Source of the DNA: Cylindrobasidium torrendii FP15055 ss-10
Taxonomy: Eukaryota; Basidiomycota; Agaricomycetes; Agaricales; Physalacriaceae
Assembly (NCBI GenBank): GCA_000934385.1
Contig: KN880449.1
Span: 3,012-67,011, forward strand
Direction: 5' to 3'
Length of the DNA: 64,000 bases
The position numbers and the translations under genes were made by a program. Positions 1-9,973 of the stretch are shown in pieces; within the stretch, counting starts at the first letter, position 1, and each line of letters begins with the position of its first letter. The notes beneath the pieces were generated by a model. It saw nothing but the letters and a program-made list of their open reading frames with translations. It ran no database searches and was not told where the DNA came from.

Positions 1-26
1 GCGTCGGGATGCGACCCTGCACGCTT

Positions 27-103
27 ATTTGGGACCCCGGGGTCCTTATTAGGGACGGGGGGACGCCCACCCAGTACCCCCAGTACGGGGGGGTCCCAAA
101 TAG
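27..103. repeat. Short inverted repeat, possible transposon end
   Basis: The arms TATTTGGGACCCC (about 27-39) and GGGGGTCCCAAATA (about 88-102) are inverted copies about 50 bp apart. Between them is a smaller palindrome around GTCCTTATTAGGGAC. The block is G/C-run rich, unlike the sequence around it. It could be a folded miniature element or one end of an element that continues outside the window. No coding sequence is visible in 1-574 apart from this repeat and the likely 3' flank of the aminopeptidase gene. Confidence 0.45.
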
Positions 104-574
104 ACATTGCCCAGATTCCGGGATGTCATATACAATATGATGGGTTGCCACGGAAAGTGAAAATGCTTCACTATTAGGCTCGTGTTCTGAGATATTCCGA
201 GGGTTGCAGCTGACGGCGAGATATTGTCGCCTGTGTGGAGGGTCACAACCGATCAAAATGATTTTCACAATTTAGTGATGGAATGGGCTAGGAACACGGT
301 GGCAAAATACGCGTGCCAAAGAATATTGGAAGAACCAAAATGGTCCGTGGTGGTTAATGACCAGGTGAACGTGACACTACCCGATGCTGGCGTCGCTGCG
401 GGCCACGAATGCGGGCCGCCTGTACTACCGAGGGTCTGAGGCTGACACCCAACTACCTCACCTGAGGCCTGTATTACAGCATACTTTCGCACGTAGTCCA
501 GGTAAATGCAGGTCCATGTATTGTGGGTAGTTGTGGGTATGTATGTGAACGAAATAGTTGTAAAGTGTTGATAA

Positions 575-1970
575 TCACGCCGGAGGCGCCAGCTCGTATG
601 CGAAGGCCACGACAATCTTCGCAAACTCTAGGACATGCGTCCACGAGAAGCCATCGACTTCGAGGGTATCATCCGGGCTGTGGACGTTGGGGTTGTCGTC
701 ACCAGTCACCGCCTCGTACGGGAAGGTGGTTGGGTATCCTGCCTCGTTCCAACTAGCGTGGTCAGAGCAGGCGTATCCACACTGAAGCCTCCTGTCAGTC
801 AAGGACCTTTGTCAGATGCAACTTCACACGTACGGGTTTGTCCATCGTCCATCCAAAGGCAGCATACTCGTCAATGAGCGTACCAAGGAAAGTGTTTAGT
901 CCTTCGTCGATGTAGTCAGCCTGGAGAGCGAAGACCTCCTTTGTTCCAGGAGCAAAGCTAATCCTTGTAAGCCCTCGCTTTTTTGAATGTTGAGTTGGTA
1001 CAACTCACTATCCGGACATGTCCATCTCCATGAAAGCCTGGACATCGACACCATCTTCTGAGTATGCGGATGCAATCTCTTGAGAACCTAACAAGCCTGC
1101 TTCCTCTCCCGCATACCAGTGAAATTCGACAGGTGTCGCGGGCTTGTAGCCCGCCTCGAGAAGCGCGCGCAAAGCTTCGATGAGGTTGACCGTGCCGGTC
1201 CCGTCGTCGTCTGCACCGGGAGCTGGTCCACTGGTATCGTCAAGGTTGATTGAGTCCATATGTGCGCCAATAATGGTAACTGGTGTATCCGCGTCCGAGC
1301 CTGCAATCTTCGCAATGATACTGGGCTGCTTCCACTTGCTGTGCTTGTACAAAGATACGTTCACGCCCTCTTTACCCTCGATTATCTGCAGATGGTCACG
1401 AACTGGTGACTTTTATTTGGAAAGATATTACTGACGTCTGCGACAGTGTCCCGAATGTATGTGCTTGCTTCGGCCCCAGTGTCAGAATCATAGTAGCGGT
1501 TGTTGAATGCGATGAGGCCGTCAAGATACTTCTTCATATTGTCTATGGAGACAGTATCCAGAATGTCGTTGACTGCGTCCTGGTGCGATGGACCATCCGG
1601 GACTGTGAACCAAGTTAGTTATCAGTTACAACGACAACATGGATGATATACATGCGGCATTGGCCTTCGCTGCCTTCGCCTTCTTAGACTCCGCAAGCTT
1701 GAGCTTCCGTTCATAAGTGTCCGTGACATCCATCTGTCAGATATAGTCAGTGGAAATAGGTTGTGAGATAGTGTATGTATTCACGAAGTTGGTACCCTCG
1801 CGCAGAAGCGCTAGTTTCTCGCCCTGCGTCTTCCATACAGGATCAGAAGTCTCGTCGAGCTGCAGGAAATAGAGACCCTGGGCAGACTTCGACGCGATGT
1901 CTTCCGCTGTAGGAGCAGCCTGCACGGCGGCAGAGAGCACCAGCGACACCAGCGCGAACAAGTACAGCAT
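575..1970 (-). CDS. Secreted M28 zinc aminopeptidase (leucine aminopeptidase-like), copy 1
   Basis: This is a zinc exopeptidase that removes N-terminal residues from peptides outside the cell. The protein starts with a signal peptide (MLYLFALVSLVLSAAVQA) and a propeptide-like segment. The M28 core follows with the metal-ligand blocks GAHMDS, ADDDGTG, GEEAGLLGSQ and MEMDMSG, then the late block CGYACSDHASW. The C-terminus is YELAPPA and then TGA. Six exons join in phase: 1970-1785, 1733-1652, one starting at 1602, then the core, a short exon and the last exon. Introns are about 50 nt. The join after the DMSG block needs the acceptor next to GGATTAG, which gives a Tyr-Phe junction as in the paralogue at 41941-43335. 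The length of about 385 residues suits fungal LAP1-type enzymes. A TATA box lies about 70 bp upstream. The gene appears intact. The substrate preference is inferred from the family. Confidence 0.9.
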
Positions 1971-2566
1971 TTTGGAAGTACTGTAATGGGGCGAGGGGAA
2001 GGAAAGGCGACTAGCGAGTCAAATGATATCCGACTGTAACCTTTTATACTGTGCATTGCAGAGCCACACGTGTCTGTCGATCTGCCGTTGGGCGACAGCT
2101 GTGCTTCTATCACAGTGATCTAGGTAATAAGTAAATGTTGGCGGTGCGAGGTGAGGCATTGTCGCGCCCATTTCCGCCGGCGCTTCAACGCCCCCCGGTG
2201 ACTACAATCTACATATCCTCAAAAGCTTAGGCGTTTGTCACCACTCAAACTCAAGTTCAGCATCGAAGAAGCACCATTGTAAGTAGAAAAAGTATCGAAA
2301 TAGCCAAGCCAAGCAGCACATGCAGGTCAAATATTGAGAAAGCAGAACCGTTCGCGAGTGGAGTGGAACAATGCGCTACTGGCCTGCGTGGAGGTATATA
2401 AGTGTCGCAGCACAGGTAGCCCATGCGGCGGTACGTGTGCATCCCACGAGTACGCCGGCGGCTTCAAGAATAATCAATGCGTGACGCAGTGTTCTCTCCC
2501 GTAACAAGTCGCAGTGCAAAGAGAGTAAACCAATGTGTATCAGAAAGAAAAAGCGCCGTCGACAAC
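1971..2566. other. Intergenic: aminopeptidase promoter and POL32 3' flank
   Basis: No gene is seen. The stretch holds the upstream region of the minus-strand aminopeptidase, including its TATA box, and the 3' flank of the minus-strand POL32-like gene. Confidence 0.6.
2041..2048 (-). promoter_or_regulatory. TATA box of M28 aminopeptidase copy 1
   Basis: The minus strand reads TATAAAAG, 71-78 bp before the ATG at 1970. The spacing and match to the consensus support a core promoter; it has no experimental support here. Confidence 0.55.
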
Positions 2567-5064
2567 TCATGCCTTGGGCGCCTTGAAGAAGGCCCCGATT
2601 TTGGCTTGTTGTTTTCCAGACGCTGCCTTCTTCGTGGGTTTTGCTTTGGTATCCTTCTTCTTTGCTGGCGCTTCTTCATCCTCCCCGGCGTCCTTCTTGC
2701 CTTTCTTGGCCTTGGCTGGCTTTTCCTCAGTATCCTCCTTGTTCTTGCCTTTGCCCTTGGGTTTGTGCTCTGGCTTCTCCATGTCGACATCCTCATCCGA
2801 GTCGAATTTCTTGCCCTTGCCCTTCTTGGGTTGTTCGGGCTCGGTCTGGGATTCCTCGTCGACGCTTTCATACTCGGAATAATCCTCCGTAACTAAGCAA
2901 GCACAATCAAAAATCGGCCAAGGTGGACGGCCAAATGTTGCGTACCATCATATCCTTTCTTGTCCTGAGTCATTCGAGTCTTGATTAACCGCTTCTTCTT
3001 CAGCCCATTCCGTCCTATTGGCCACTTTTTCTTAGGCGCGCGCTTCCGCTTCACAATGGGTTCATCTTCCTCCTCCTGCCCATTGCCCCAGTCGGAGGCC
3101 GCATCCATTTCGACATCGTCATCCCGGTCTTCGACGTCGGAATCAGGCGGGTCGATGTCGGACGCTGTCTGCATCTTAGATTCGCCGCGTCGAGAGGCAA
3201 CTGTGACCGGTTATTGGTATTGAACCATACAGCAAGTCTATCCGCTTACCGTCGACTTCATCATCACCCAAGTTCATCATCGCTTCAAGGTCCTCATCGT
3301 AGTCAGCAATCTTCTTGACCTTCGCGCCGGGTCGCCGCCTGCGCATTACGGGGCCATCATCTTCTTCGTCAGACGAGATTGTAGGTTTCTTTTTGAGCAC
3401 AGATTTCTTTGCTGGGGGTGCATCTTCTTCGTCAGATGATGGCGCCTCGGACTTGCGCTTCTTCGAAAGCTAGCGATTTGCCCGTCAGAAATAGCTGGAC
3501 ATGAGATACCTAGAGAATGTACCGATTGGGAATCCTTCTTCGAGTGAACCAATTCTTCATCGGAATCGGATGTGGCCGACGAACGTCGCTTCTTGGATGA
3601 CTGTGATAATATCAGTCAAGGATTCGTCCAGAAAACATGACTTCGGCTACCTCTTTGACAGGTTTGGGAGCATCGTCGTCTGAGTTTGAGGCCTTTCGTT
3701 TCTGGTTTGCCTGTACAAAAATGTTCAAGTTACCGAAGAGTGAGCCGTACATTACTTACAGCACGGTGCGCCTCAACTTTCTCGGATATGGAAGGCTTTT
3801 TAGGGAGCGTAGGCACTACCTAGAAGATAAGTGAATAGAAGACAGGATAGACAGGACAGGAACACACTTTGGATGTCTCTTCCTTCTTGGGCTCAATAGG
3901 CTTCGCCTCCTCCGGCTCTTTCTCTTGGGCTGACTTGGTCGATTTCTGCAGTAAGGGTTAGGTGATAGATGTAGGCATCAAACAAAGAACAGACCTTGTC
4001 TTCTTTCGCCTTCGCCCTCGGCGCGGCCTTCTCCTCTGCTTTCGGGTCCGCTGTCGTCTAGAGCCGTTAGCGTAGCATCGCGGCAAGAAAAATCGCCTAC
4101 CTTCTTGAAGAAGCCAGCAGCGACGCCTTTTTTGAGCGTTGGCTTTGTCTCTTTAGCATCAGGCTCCTTCTTGGCTGTCTCCCGCGGCTTGAAAAAGTCG
4201 TTAACACCGGTCTTCTTTCCAGTGGGTTTGATTGTTTCCTCCTTCTTGACAGCCTTGGGCTTTTCCTCTGCCTTTGTCTTGGATGGGCCGGCTACGGGCG
4301 TGGGTAATGTTGCCTTCCTGCGGAGTTTCTCAGGGATTTCCTGGGTAACAGGTGAAAGATGAGAGCGTGGTCTCTATCTTGTCAAAAACACGCACCTTGA
4401 TGTTGTCGCCAACGACCTTGCCCACAATCGTCGCAAACTCGCGTCCTTTCTGTTCGTCAATGTCCCGTACATTGTTTGGGTCATATAGAAGATCGCAGTC
4501 CTTCGCCAATTAGTTCAGCGAGAAACGGCGTCGACGGACATACATTGATTGCACTTGGAGAGAGTGAATAGAAATGAATGGATGTTATCTGGGCGAATTG
4601 TACTTTCACCGCTAATAATTGGTTGAGTGAGCGTGTCGGTGGCATTGAAGGTTACGCACATTCAAGTTCATCCTCCGGGACCACCATCGACAGTTCACTG
4701 GGAAATTCCTCCCCCTCATCTTCTTGGTAGCCATCGTCGTCGACAACATCTGATTTAGCCTGAACAGGTTTAGGTATGCCAATGATGATATAAGTTGCTG
4801 CGAGCGTGTCTTGGCGCTTTCTTGCGGCCTTGTAGAATGCGGCGAGCTCGCTGAGAGGAGGGAATAAGTCATCAGCGTCTCTGCAGTCGTGACAACGCGA
4901 ACTTTTTGGCTGCGTGTACTGAGAGGCTCTGATTGCGACTCAGCGTGCGGTAAGTAACCTGTAGCGTCCATGAGAATGTGAAAGCATGAATAAACCCGAC
5001 GCACAATGTTCTTGTTTATGAGAACTTGTCTTGAGATGTAACTGTCGACCGCTGGCAAAGACAT
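2567..5064 (-). CDS. POL32: DNA polymerase delta third subunit (Pol32/Cdc27/POLD3 family)
   Basis: This is the nuclear non-catalytic subunit that links DNA polymerase delta to PCNA. The N-terminal domain begins MSLPAVDSYISRQVLINKNIV and, after an intron, continues VTYRTLSR, the family pattern. A block of KAARKRQDTLAATYIIIGI follows. The long middle is a lysine/glutamate-rich disordered region in many short exons. Near the end is KKKRLIKTRMTQDKKGY with TEDYSEYESV, and the extreme C-terminus is a PCNA-interacting motif, QQAKIGAFFKAPKA. Two further FF motifs, TGVNDFFKPR and KGVAAGFFKK, lie in the middle (about 4185-4211 and 4101-4130). About ten introns are inferred and the precise joins in the low-complexity part are less certain. 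The ATG at 5064 was chosen because the conserved N-terminus starts there rather than 11 codons upstream. The gene is divergent from the amine oxidase. Confidence 0.88.
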
Positions 5065-5109
5065 TCCTATCGCGGTCTGGTCGCGGTCAAGAGTCAAGGT
5101 GCACGGGCG

Positions 5110-5131
5110 TCACATGTTGTGACGTTTCGCG
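5110..5131. promoter_or_regulatory. Palindrome and TTTCGCG box in POL32/amine oxidase divergent promoter
   Basis: TCACATGTTGTGA (5110-5122) is an inverted repeat, and TTTCGCG lies at 5125-5131. The second resembles E2F/SBF-type G1/S elements. Both lie 46-67 bp upstream of the POL32 ATG, which would suit S-phase control of a replication gene. This role is inferred. Confidence 0.35.
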
Positions 5132-5315
5132 TGTGTAGCGTCCATCCCTATGTGTTCCTCAGCTGCCTCGGCCATCCAATTTTATTCTTCTCTTCCTCTC
5201 AATCTTACTTTGTTTGTTTGATACATTCAAATGGAAAGCTGATAGCACTGAGCAGCCGTCAAGATAACGATTTAGACCACATTGCACAGCGCGTTATCGC
5301 CGTGGGAGTCGCCGG

Positions 5316-5323
5316 TATAAATA
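5316..5323 (+). promoter_or_regulatory. TATA box of amine oxidase gene
   Basis: TATAAATA lies 57-64 bp upstream of the ATG at 5380 and is a good consensus match. A pyrimidine-rich leader follows. Confidence 0.6.
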
Positions 5324-5379
5324 TTTGGGTCGCAAGCTAATAGCTCAAACTTCCGTTTCCCTCTCCGACTGCGCACAAA

Positions 5380-7254
5380 ATGGGCATACTGCTCTCTGCA
5401 TTGATTTTGGCCCTCTGTGGCATGGTCTCCGCCCAGCAAGAGCCTCGCATCCTCATTCTGGGAGGCGGCGTGACTGGAATCATAGCGGCGCGAACCCTTC
5501 ATGAGCGAGGAATCGACAACTTCTTGATTATAGAGGCGCGCAACGAGCTCGGTGGCCGTATGCGCAGTCACTCCTTTGGGAATTCGACCATAGAACTCGG
5601 CGCAAATTGGATCCAGGGAACGCAGGAAGGGGACGGCCCAGCAAACCCAATCCTAGTGCTCGCAGAGAAGCATGGGGTAAAGACGCACTACAACGACTTG
5701 TATGGTAGCTTGAGTGAGTACCAGCGTATCCAAAATTTTCCCGTATCCACAGCTCACCCGGACGCTCCCAGCAACATTCGACGTGACTGGTGCGGTTGAC
5801 TATGTTGATACATTCAACGGCTATGTCAACGCATCAGATGAAGTCTCTGTTGTCGCAGGTGAGAAATTCTGACGAATTGAATCCGCGGTCCTTTGTGCTT
5901 ACGTACACCTTCCCAACGAGGCGCGCGCGTGCAACGAGGCCTAGTTGATGCTTCCTCCAGAACCGGGTTTTCTGTCATCGGATCCAAGCCCAAGACGGCA
6001 CAAGAGATTGCTTCTCAATATTTCATAGTAGCTCTCATCCAATGAGGGCTGTCGTCTCAACTGACACTCTTGCAGTTCGACTTCGAGTTTGCGCAAGCGC
6101 CAGATCAGAGCTCGTGGCTCGCATCTGCCTGGGTGAGCTACCCGTAATGTACCCTTATCTTACGCTAACCAGCTCTACAGAACAGCAACTTTACTTATGT
6201 CCCCGAAGCAGGTGGCTTTGCGGACGAGGACCTCTTGTCAGTCGATCAACGAGGATTCAAAACCCTCATTCAAGAGGAGGCAAACGAGTTTCTATCCCCA
6301 GGACAGCTTCTACTCAATACTACCGTTGCCAAGATTTTGTATTCCGAAGATGGGGTTATGGTGTCTTTCGCAAATGGTTCCACAATTGAAGGAGACTTTG
6401 CGTTGTGCACCTTTAGCTTGGGCGTTTTGCAGAACGATGATGTATTGTTTGAGCCAGAACTACCAGGTCAGTTCAGTGTGTGTAACGTACATTCCGCAAG
6501 TCCTAAACATCCTTTCAGCGTTCAAGACAGAGGCCATCCAGAGTTCGGTTATGGCGACATATACCAAGATATTCCTCAAATTTCCGCAGAAGTTCTGGTT
6601 CGACACTGAGGTTCGTCGTGTTCCAACTTTGACTGTTGCACCAACAAAGCCTTGTAGATGGCCATGTACGCGGACACAGAACGCGGCCGGTATCCCATCT
6701 GGCAAAGCCTCGACCATCCCAATTTTCTGCCCGGTTCTGGTATTTTGTTTGTTACAGTCACAGTGAGTCTCAGTCACTCGAAGGGCCGCATAATCTGATA
6801 GAAATACCTATAGGGCGACTTTTCGATCCGCATCGAGTCCCTCCCTGACGAAGTGGTCAAGGCCGAGGTCCTTGAGGTACTCGCAACCATGTACCCAGAA
6901 ACCAGTATTCCAGAGCCAACCGACTTCTTTTTCTACCGATGGAACTTGGACCCACTGTACCGAGGCTCTTACTCGAATTGGCCTCCCTCTTTCCTGGTCG
7001 AGCATCATGGTAATCTGCGCGCAAACGTCGAGAGATTATACTTTGCCGGCGAAGCCACAAGCAAACACTCATATGGTATGTGTGACTTTCATTGTACGAC
7101 TGCGGCATGACCTTGAACAATAGGCTTCCTTCATGGTGCATACGATGAAGGACTTCAAATCGCCACGATACTCGCGGATTGCATCGACACCGGCAAATGT
7201 GATGGCCTGCCTCACGTCGAAGATGTCTTGAACGTACACAGCTATGATTTATGA
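5380..7254 (+). CDS. Secreted FAD-dependent amine (polyamine) oxidase
   Basis: This is a flavin amine oxidase that would oxidise polyamines or related amines and release hydrogen peroxide. A signal peptide (MGILLSALILALCGMVSA) precedes the FAD Rossmann motif ILILGGGVTG, then the block ARNELGGRMRS and ELGANWIQG. YTKIFLKFPQKFW matches the lysine-containing region near the flavin in plant polyamine oxidases. The C-terminal FAD motif is LYFAGEATSKHSYGFLHGAYDEG. The first intron is best placed from 5715 to an acceptor before CAACATTCGAC, giving YGSLTTFDVTG. About seven introns of 45-60 nt leave roughly 490 residues ending HSYDL and TGA. The gene appears intact. The signal peptide implies an extracellular or cell-wall role; substrate is not readable from sequence. 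Confidence 0.9.
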
Positions 7255-7419
7255 GGGTTTCGAACGCAGCACACCAGTGAGTACAGGGCAGACGCACCCA
7301 TGATTGAGGAACATTAAGAATATAACTATGATTATCGTAGGATAGTTTGCATTATGCAATGTGAGCGTCGCGAGCACAGTTGGCGAGCACCCCAATCCAG
7401 TTTACAATTAGCACCACAA

Positions 7420-9484
7420 TCAGCTGGTAATCTCCCCAATTTCCTTTGGCTTTAACGTCCAAATTTCCATGACAGTCTTGCCCGCTCTCCTGCACATAAC
7501 TGCGTAGGTGTCACTGGTGAAGACCACCTTCCAGACGCAGTCGCAAGGTTCGCATAGTTCCCTCATCTGTTCTCCTGTTCTTGAATCGAATAAATATACC
7601 CGTCCATCGTTCCCGCCAGTCACCAGGAAATCGCGGTCGAACTGTAATGCAGTCACGGAAGATCCATGTACTGAGATGCGATGAACGATTGGGTAGGTCT
7701 TGTCCTTCAAAGAAAACGTAATAACGCGGCCGTCCGAACCGCCTGTCGCCAATCTGGTTGAAGAAAGTTGAAGTTGGCAGACAAGGGCAGTATGTCCGCT
7801 CAATACAGCCAAACAGTCACTGAGGAAAGTTAGTATAGGTCAGCAAAGAGGTTGAGGCAATACGAACCCAGTTTGCGCATCCCATAATCGAACGGTCGTA
7901 TCTAAGCCGCCAGACGCAATCCGAACACCGTCAAATCCAACTGAATATATTTGGTGGAAATGCCCGCGTAGGACATGCAGACATTCTCCGGTGTCAATGT
8001 CCCATAGCTATAGGTAGGTCAGTAAACCACGGACAGACACGAATGCTGAGGACATACTCGACAGGTGAAATCGTAGCTACCACTAACCACACGATTCCCA
8101 CAGACGTCTAGACATCGAACACTTTGGGTATGCCCGGCCAGAACCCTAAGCATCTTGCCCTTCTGGATGTCCCATACTCGTAAGGTAGAATCTCTAGATC
8201 CACTAACAGCAATCGGCCGGTTGTGCAATACTTTAATGCATCGCACAGTCGAGGTATGGCCTTGCAGAACGTGTGCACAATAGCTATTGGGGGTATCAGT
8301 TAATGGCCGTTGACAGTACGAAAAGCGCACGCACCCTGTCATGGTATCCCAGACTCGAATGACCTTGTCGCAGCCACCACTTACGACCAACGAGTTCGGC
8401 TGACCCCAACCATCCGTGGCTCCGGTAGCGTAACTTGGTCTGCCTGGAACAGCGTGCGCATCTTCGCAATCCTCGTCTAACAGTTCATCATCTTCAACGT
8501 CCAATCCCAGCGCAGTTCGAACCGCTGCTGGGATTTTAGGGCTGCCCCCGCAAATGTCCAGTTCCTCGACTATGTCTGACAGTGCCTCATCTTCTGTGGT
8601 ACTCCTTTGCTTTTGCCTCCTTCCATTCTTCCACTTGCCACCTGCACTGACCAATGCTACAGCCCATACACCGAGCTCATGGCCCACAAGAGACCGCGCG
8701 AGAACGCCCGTACTCGCTCTAAAGAGGTGTACCCGCGAATTGGCCAATCCGACGACGACCCAGTCCTTATCGAGAGAAATAGACGTAACAACACAGCTCT
8801 CTGGGTTGTTGTTGACTGCGGGTACGCGGTGTGATCTTAGTAGACGGCCGCCGTACTTCCAGTTCATGCCTGGATACCATAAGCTGGCAGCCTCATAAAC
8901 GCAGAAGCAGCGTGCGCACCGACGGTATAATGATATTTGAAATGGTCTCGATATGAGAAAGTTGGACTTGGGGATGACCATGGTCCCGGAAAGGTGCTGG
9001 AGCCGTCGTCTTCAAAGGGCAGAGGGACGTTGTGTATTAAGCACATGCGCCGCCATACCGATTCATCCCCAACGAGCTTGTACCAGTACTTGCTGACCCG
9101 CATTGCTCGTACAAGCGTCTTTGGCCTGCTGATAAAGCTAAGGACCTGAAGAGCTAGTTCTGGCGGAAGACTGTATAAGAAATCGCGTTTGAGGAGCGGT
9201 GCGATAGTGGTCGAAATGAATAATAGTTCGGATGGTGTGCACGTTTGGAGCAGTGCGGTAAGGTATTGGCGCCGGAGGAAAGGGTTCTGAGGCAGTCCCA
9301 TGGCGAGAGGAAGAGAAGTTTCGGGGGAAGGCAGCATCATGGGTAGGTGTCCATCGTTCGGTGGTCCAGGAGAAGGCGCGGGTGTCGGTGGCGAAACGAC
9401 TGGGATATAGACTGTGCTATGCGTGGCATTTCCAGAGCTGCCACCTGCAAGCATAAATGTGTTGTCGAAAGCGTTGGACGACAT
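7420..9484 (-). CDS. F-box/WD40 repeat protein (Cdc4/Fbw7-like SCF adaptor)
   Basis: This is a predicted substrate adaptor of an SCF ubiquitin ligase. After a disordered proline-rich N-terminus, the F-box reads [14 protein letters not shown] through [13 protein letters not shown] (near residues 105-140). The block [15 protein letters not shown] follows across an intron joined as YTVGMNW. The rest is a run of WD40 repeats, with [34 protein letters not shown] and SGSYDFTCR clearly visible; the last two repeats are divergent ([13 protein letters not shown]). An acidic insert lies between early repeats (near [14 protein letters not shown]). Stop is TGA at 7420-7422. It is convergent with the amine oxidase, with only about 165 bp between stops. 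The F-box plus propeller layout is like Cdc4/Met30/Fbw7, but which orthologue cannot be fixed. Confidence 0.87.
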
Positions 9485-9973
9485 GGTAAGAGTGTGAGAC
9501 GAAGGTGTACACGAGATTAAAGGCGAGGATCTAGTGGAGTTGTGTTAATGCTTCTTTGCGCGCCGCGGTCGAGATTATGCCAGTCCGGGGCGAGATAAAT
9601 CCAGATAATGTAGAGTGTAGATGAGAGGAAGGGGTCCGAGGCAGCAAGCACTACGGAAATCCGGAACCCGTGGTGAGTATGACACTGACTCACCCTGACG
9701 GCCAGTCTAACCACGTACCGACGACAGCTTTAATAACCTCGTTGTCTCTCTAAACGGCTTATAACCCAATTACTAGGCAAGTCCAGAAGGTCGAAGCTTT
9801 GGATTATCGCGGCACCTGATGAGAGGGCTAACGCCAACATATGATTATCGGTAGGGTTAGGGTTGAGTTCAATATTGAGAGTACACGTGCTACGAGTCTA
9901 CTTGCAGTGTCCGGCGCCAGCACTTTGGCGCATTTACTTGTACAACAAAATCCATCCGTAAACATTTCTTCTC
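9485..9973. other. Intergenic between two F-box genes
   Basis: No gene is seen. This holds the upstream region of the F-box/WD40 gene and the 3' flank of the F-box/RCC1 gene, both on the minus strand. Two tandem TAGGGT units occur at about 9852-9863, too few to call a telomeric repeat. Confidence 0.5.

Noticed and set aside
9851..9866. Telomere-like TAGGGTTAGGGTT
   Set aside because: Only two units, not flanked by further copies; expected by chance or as a short protein-binding site.
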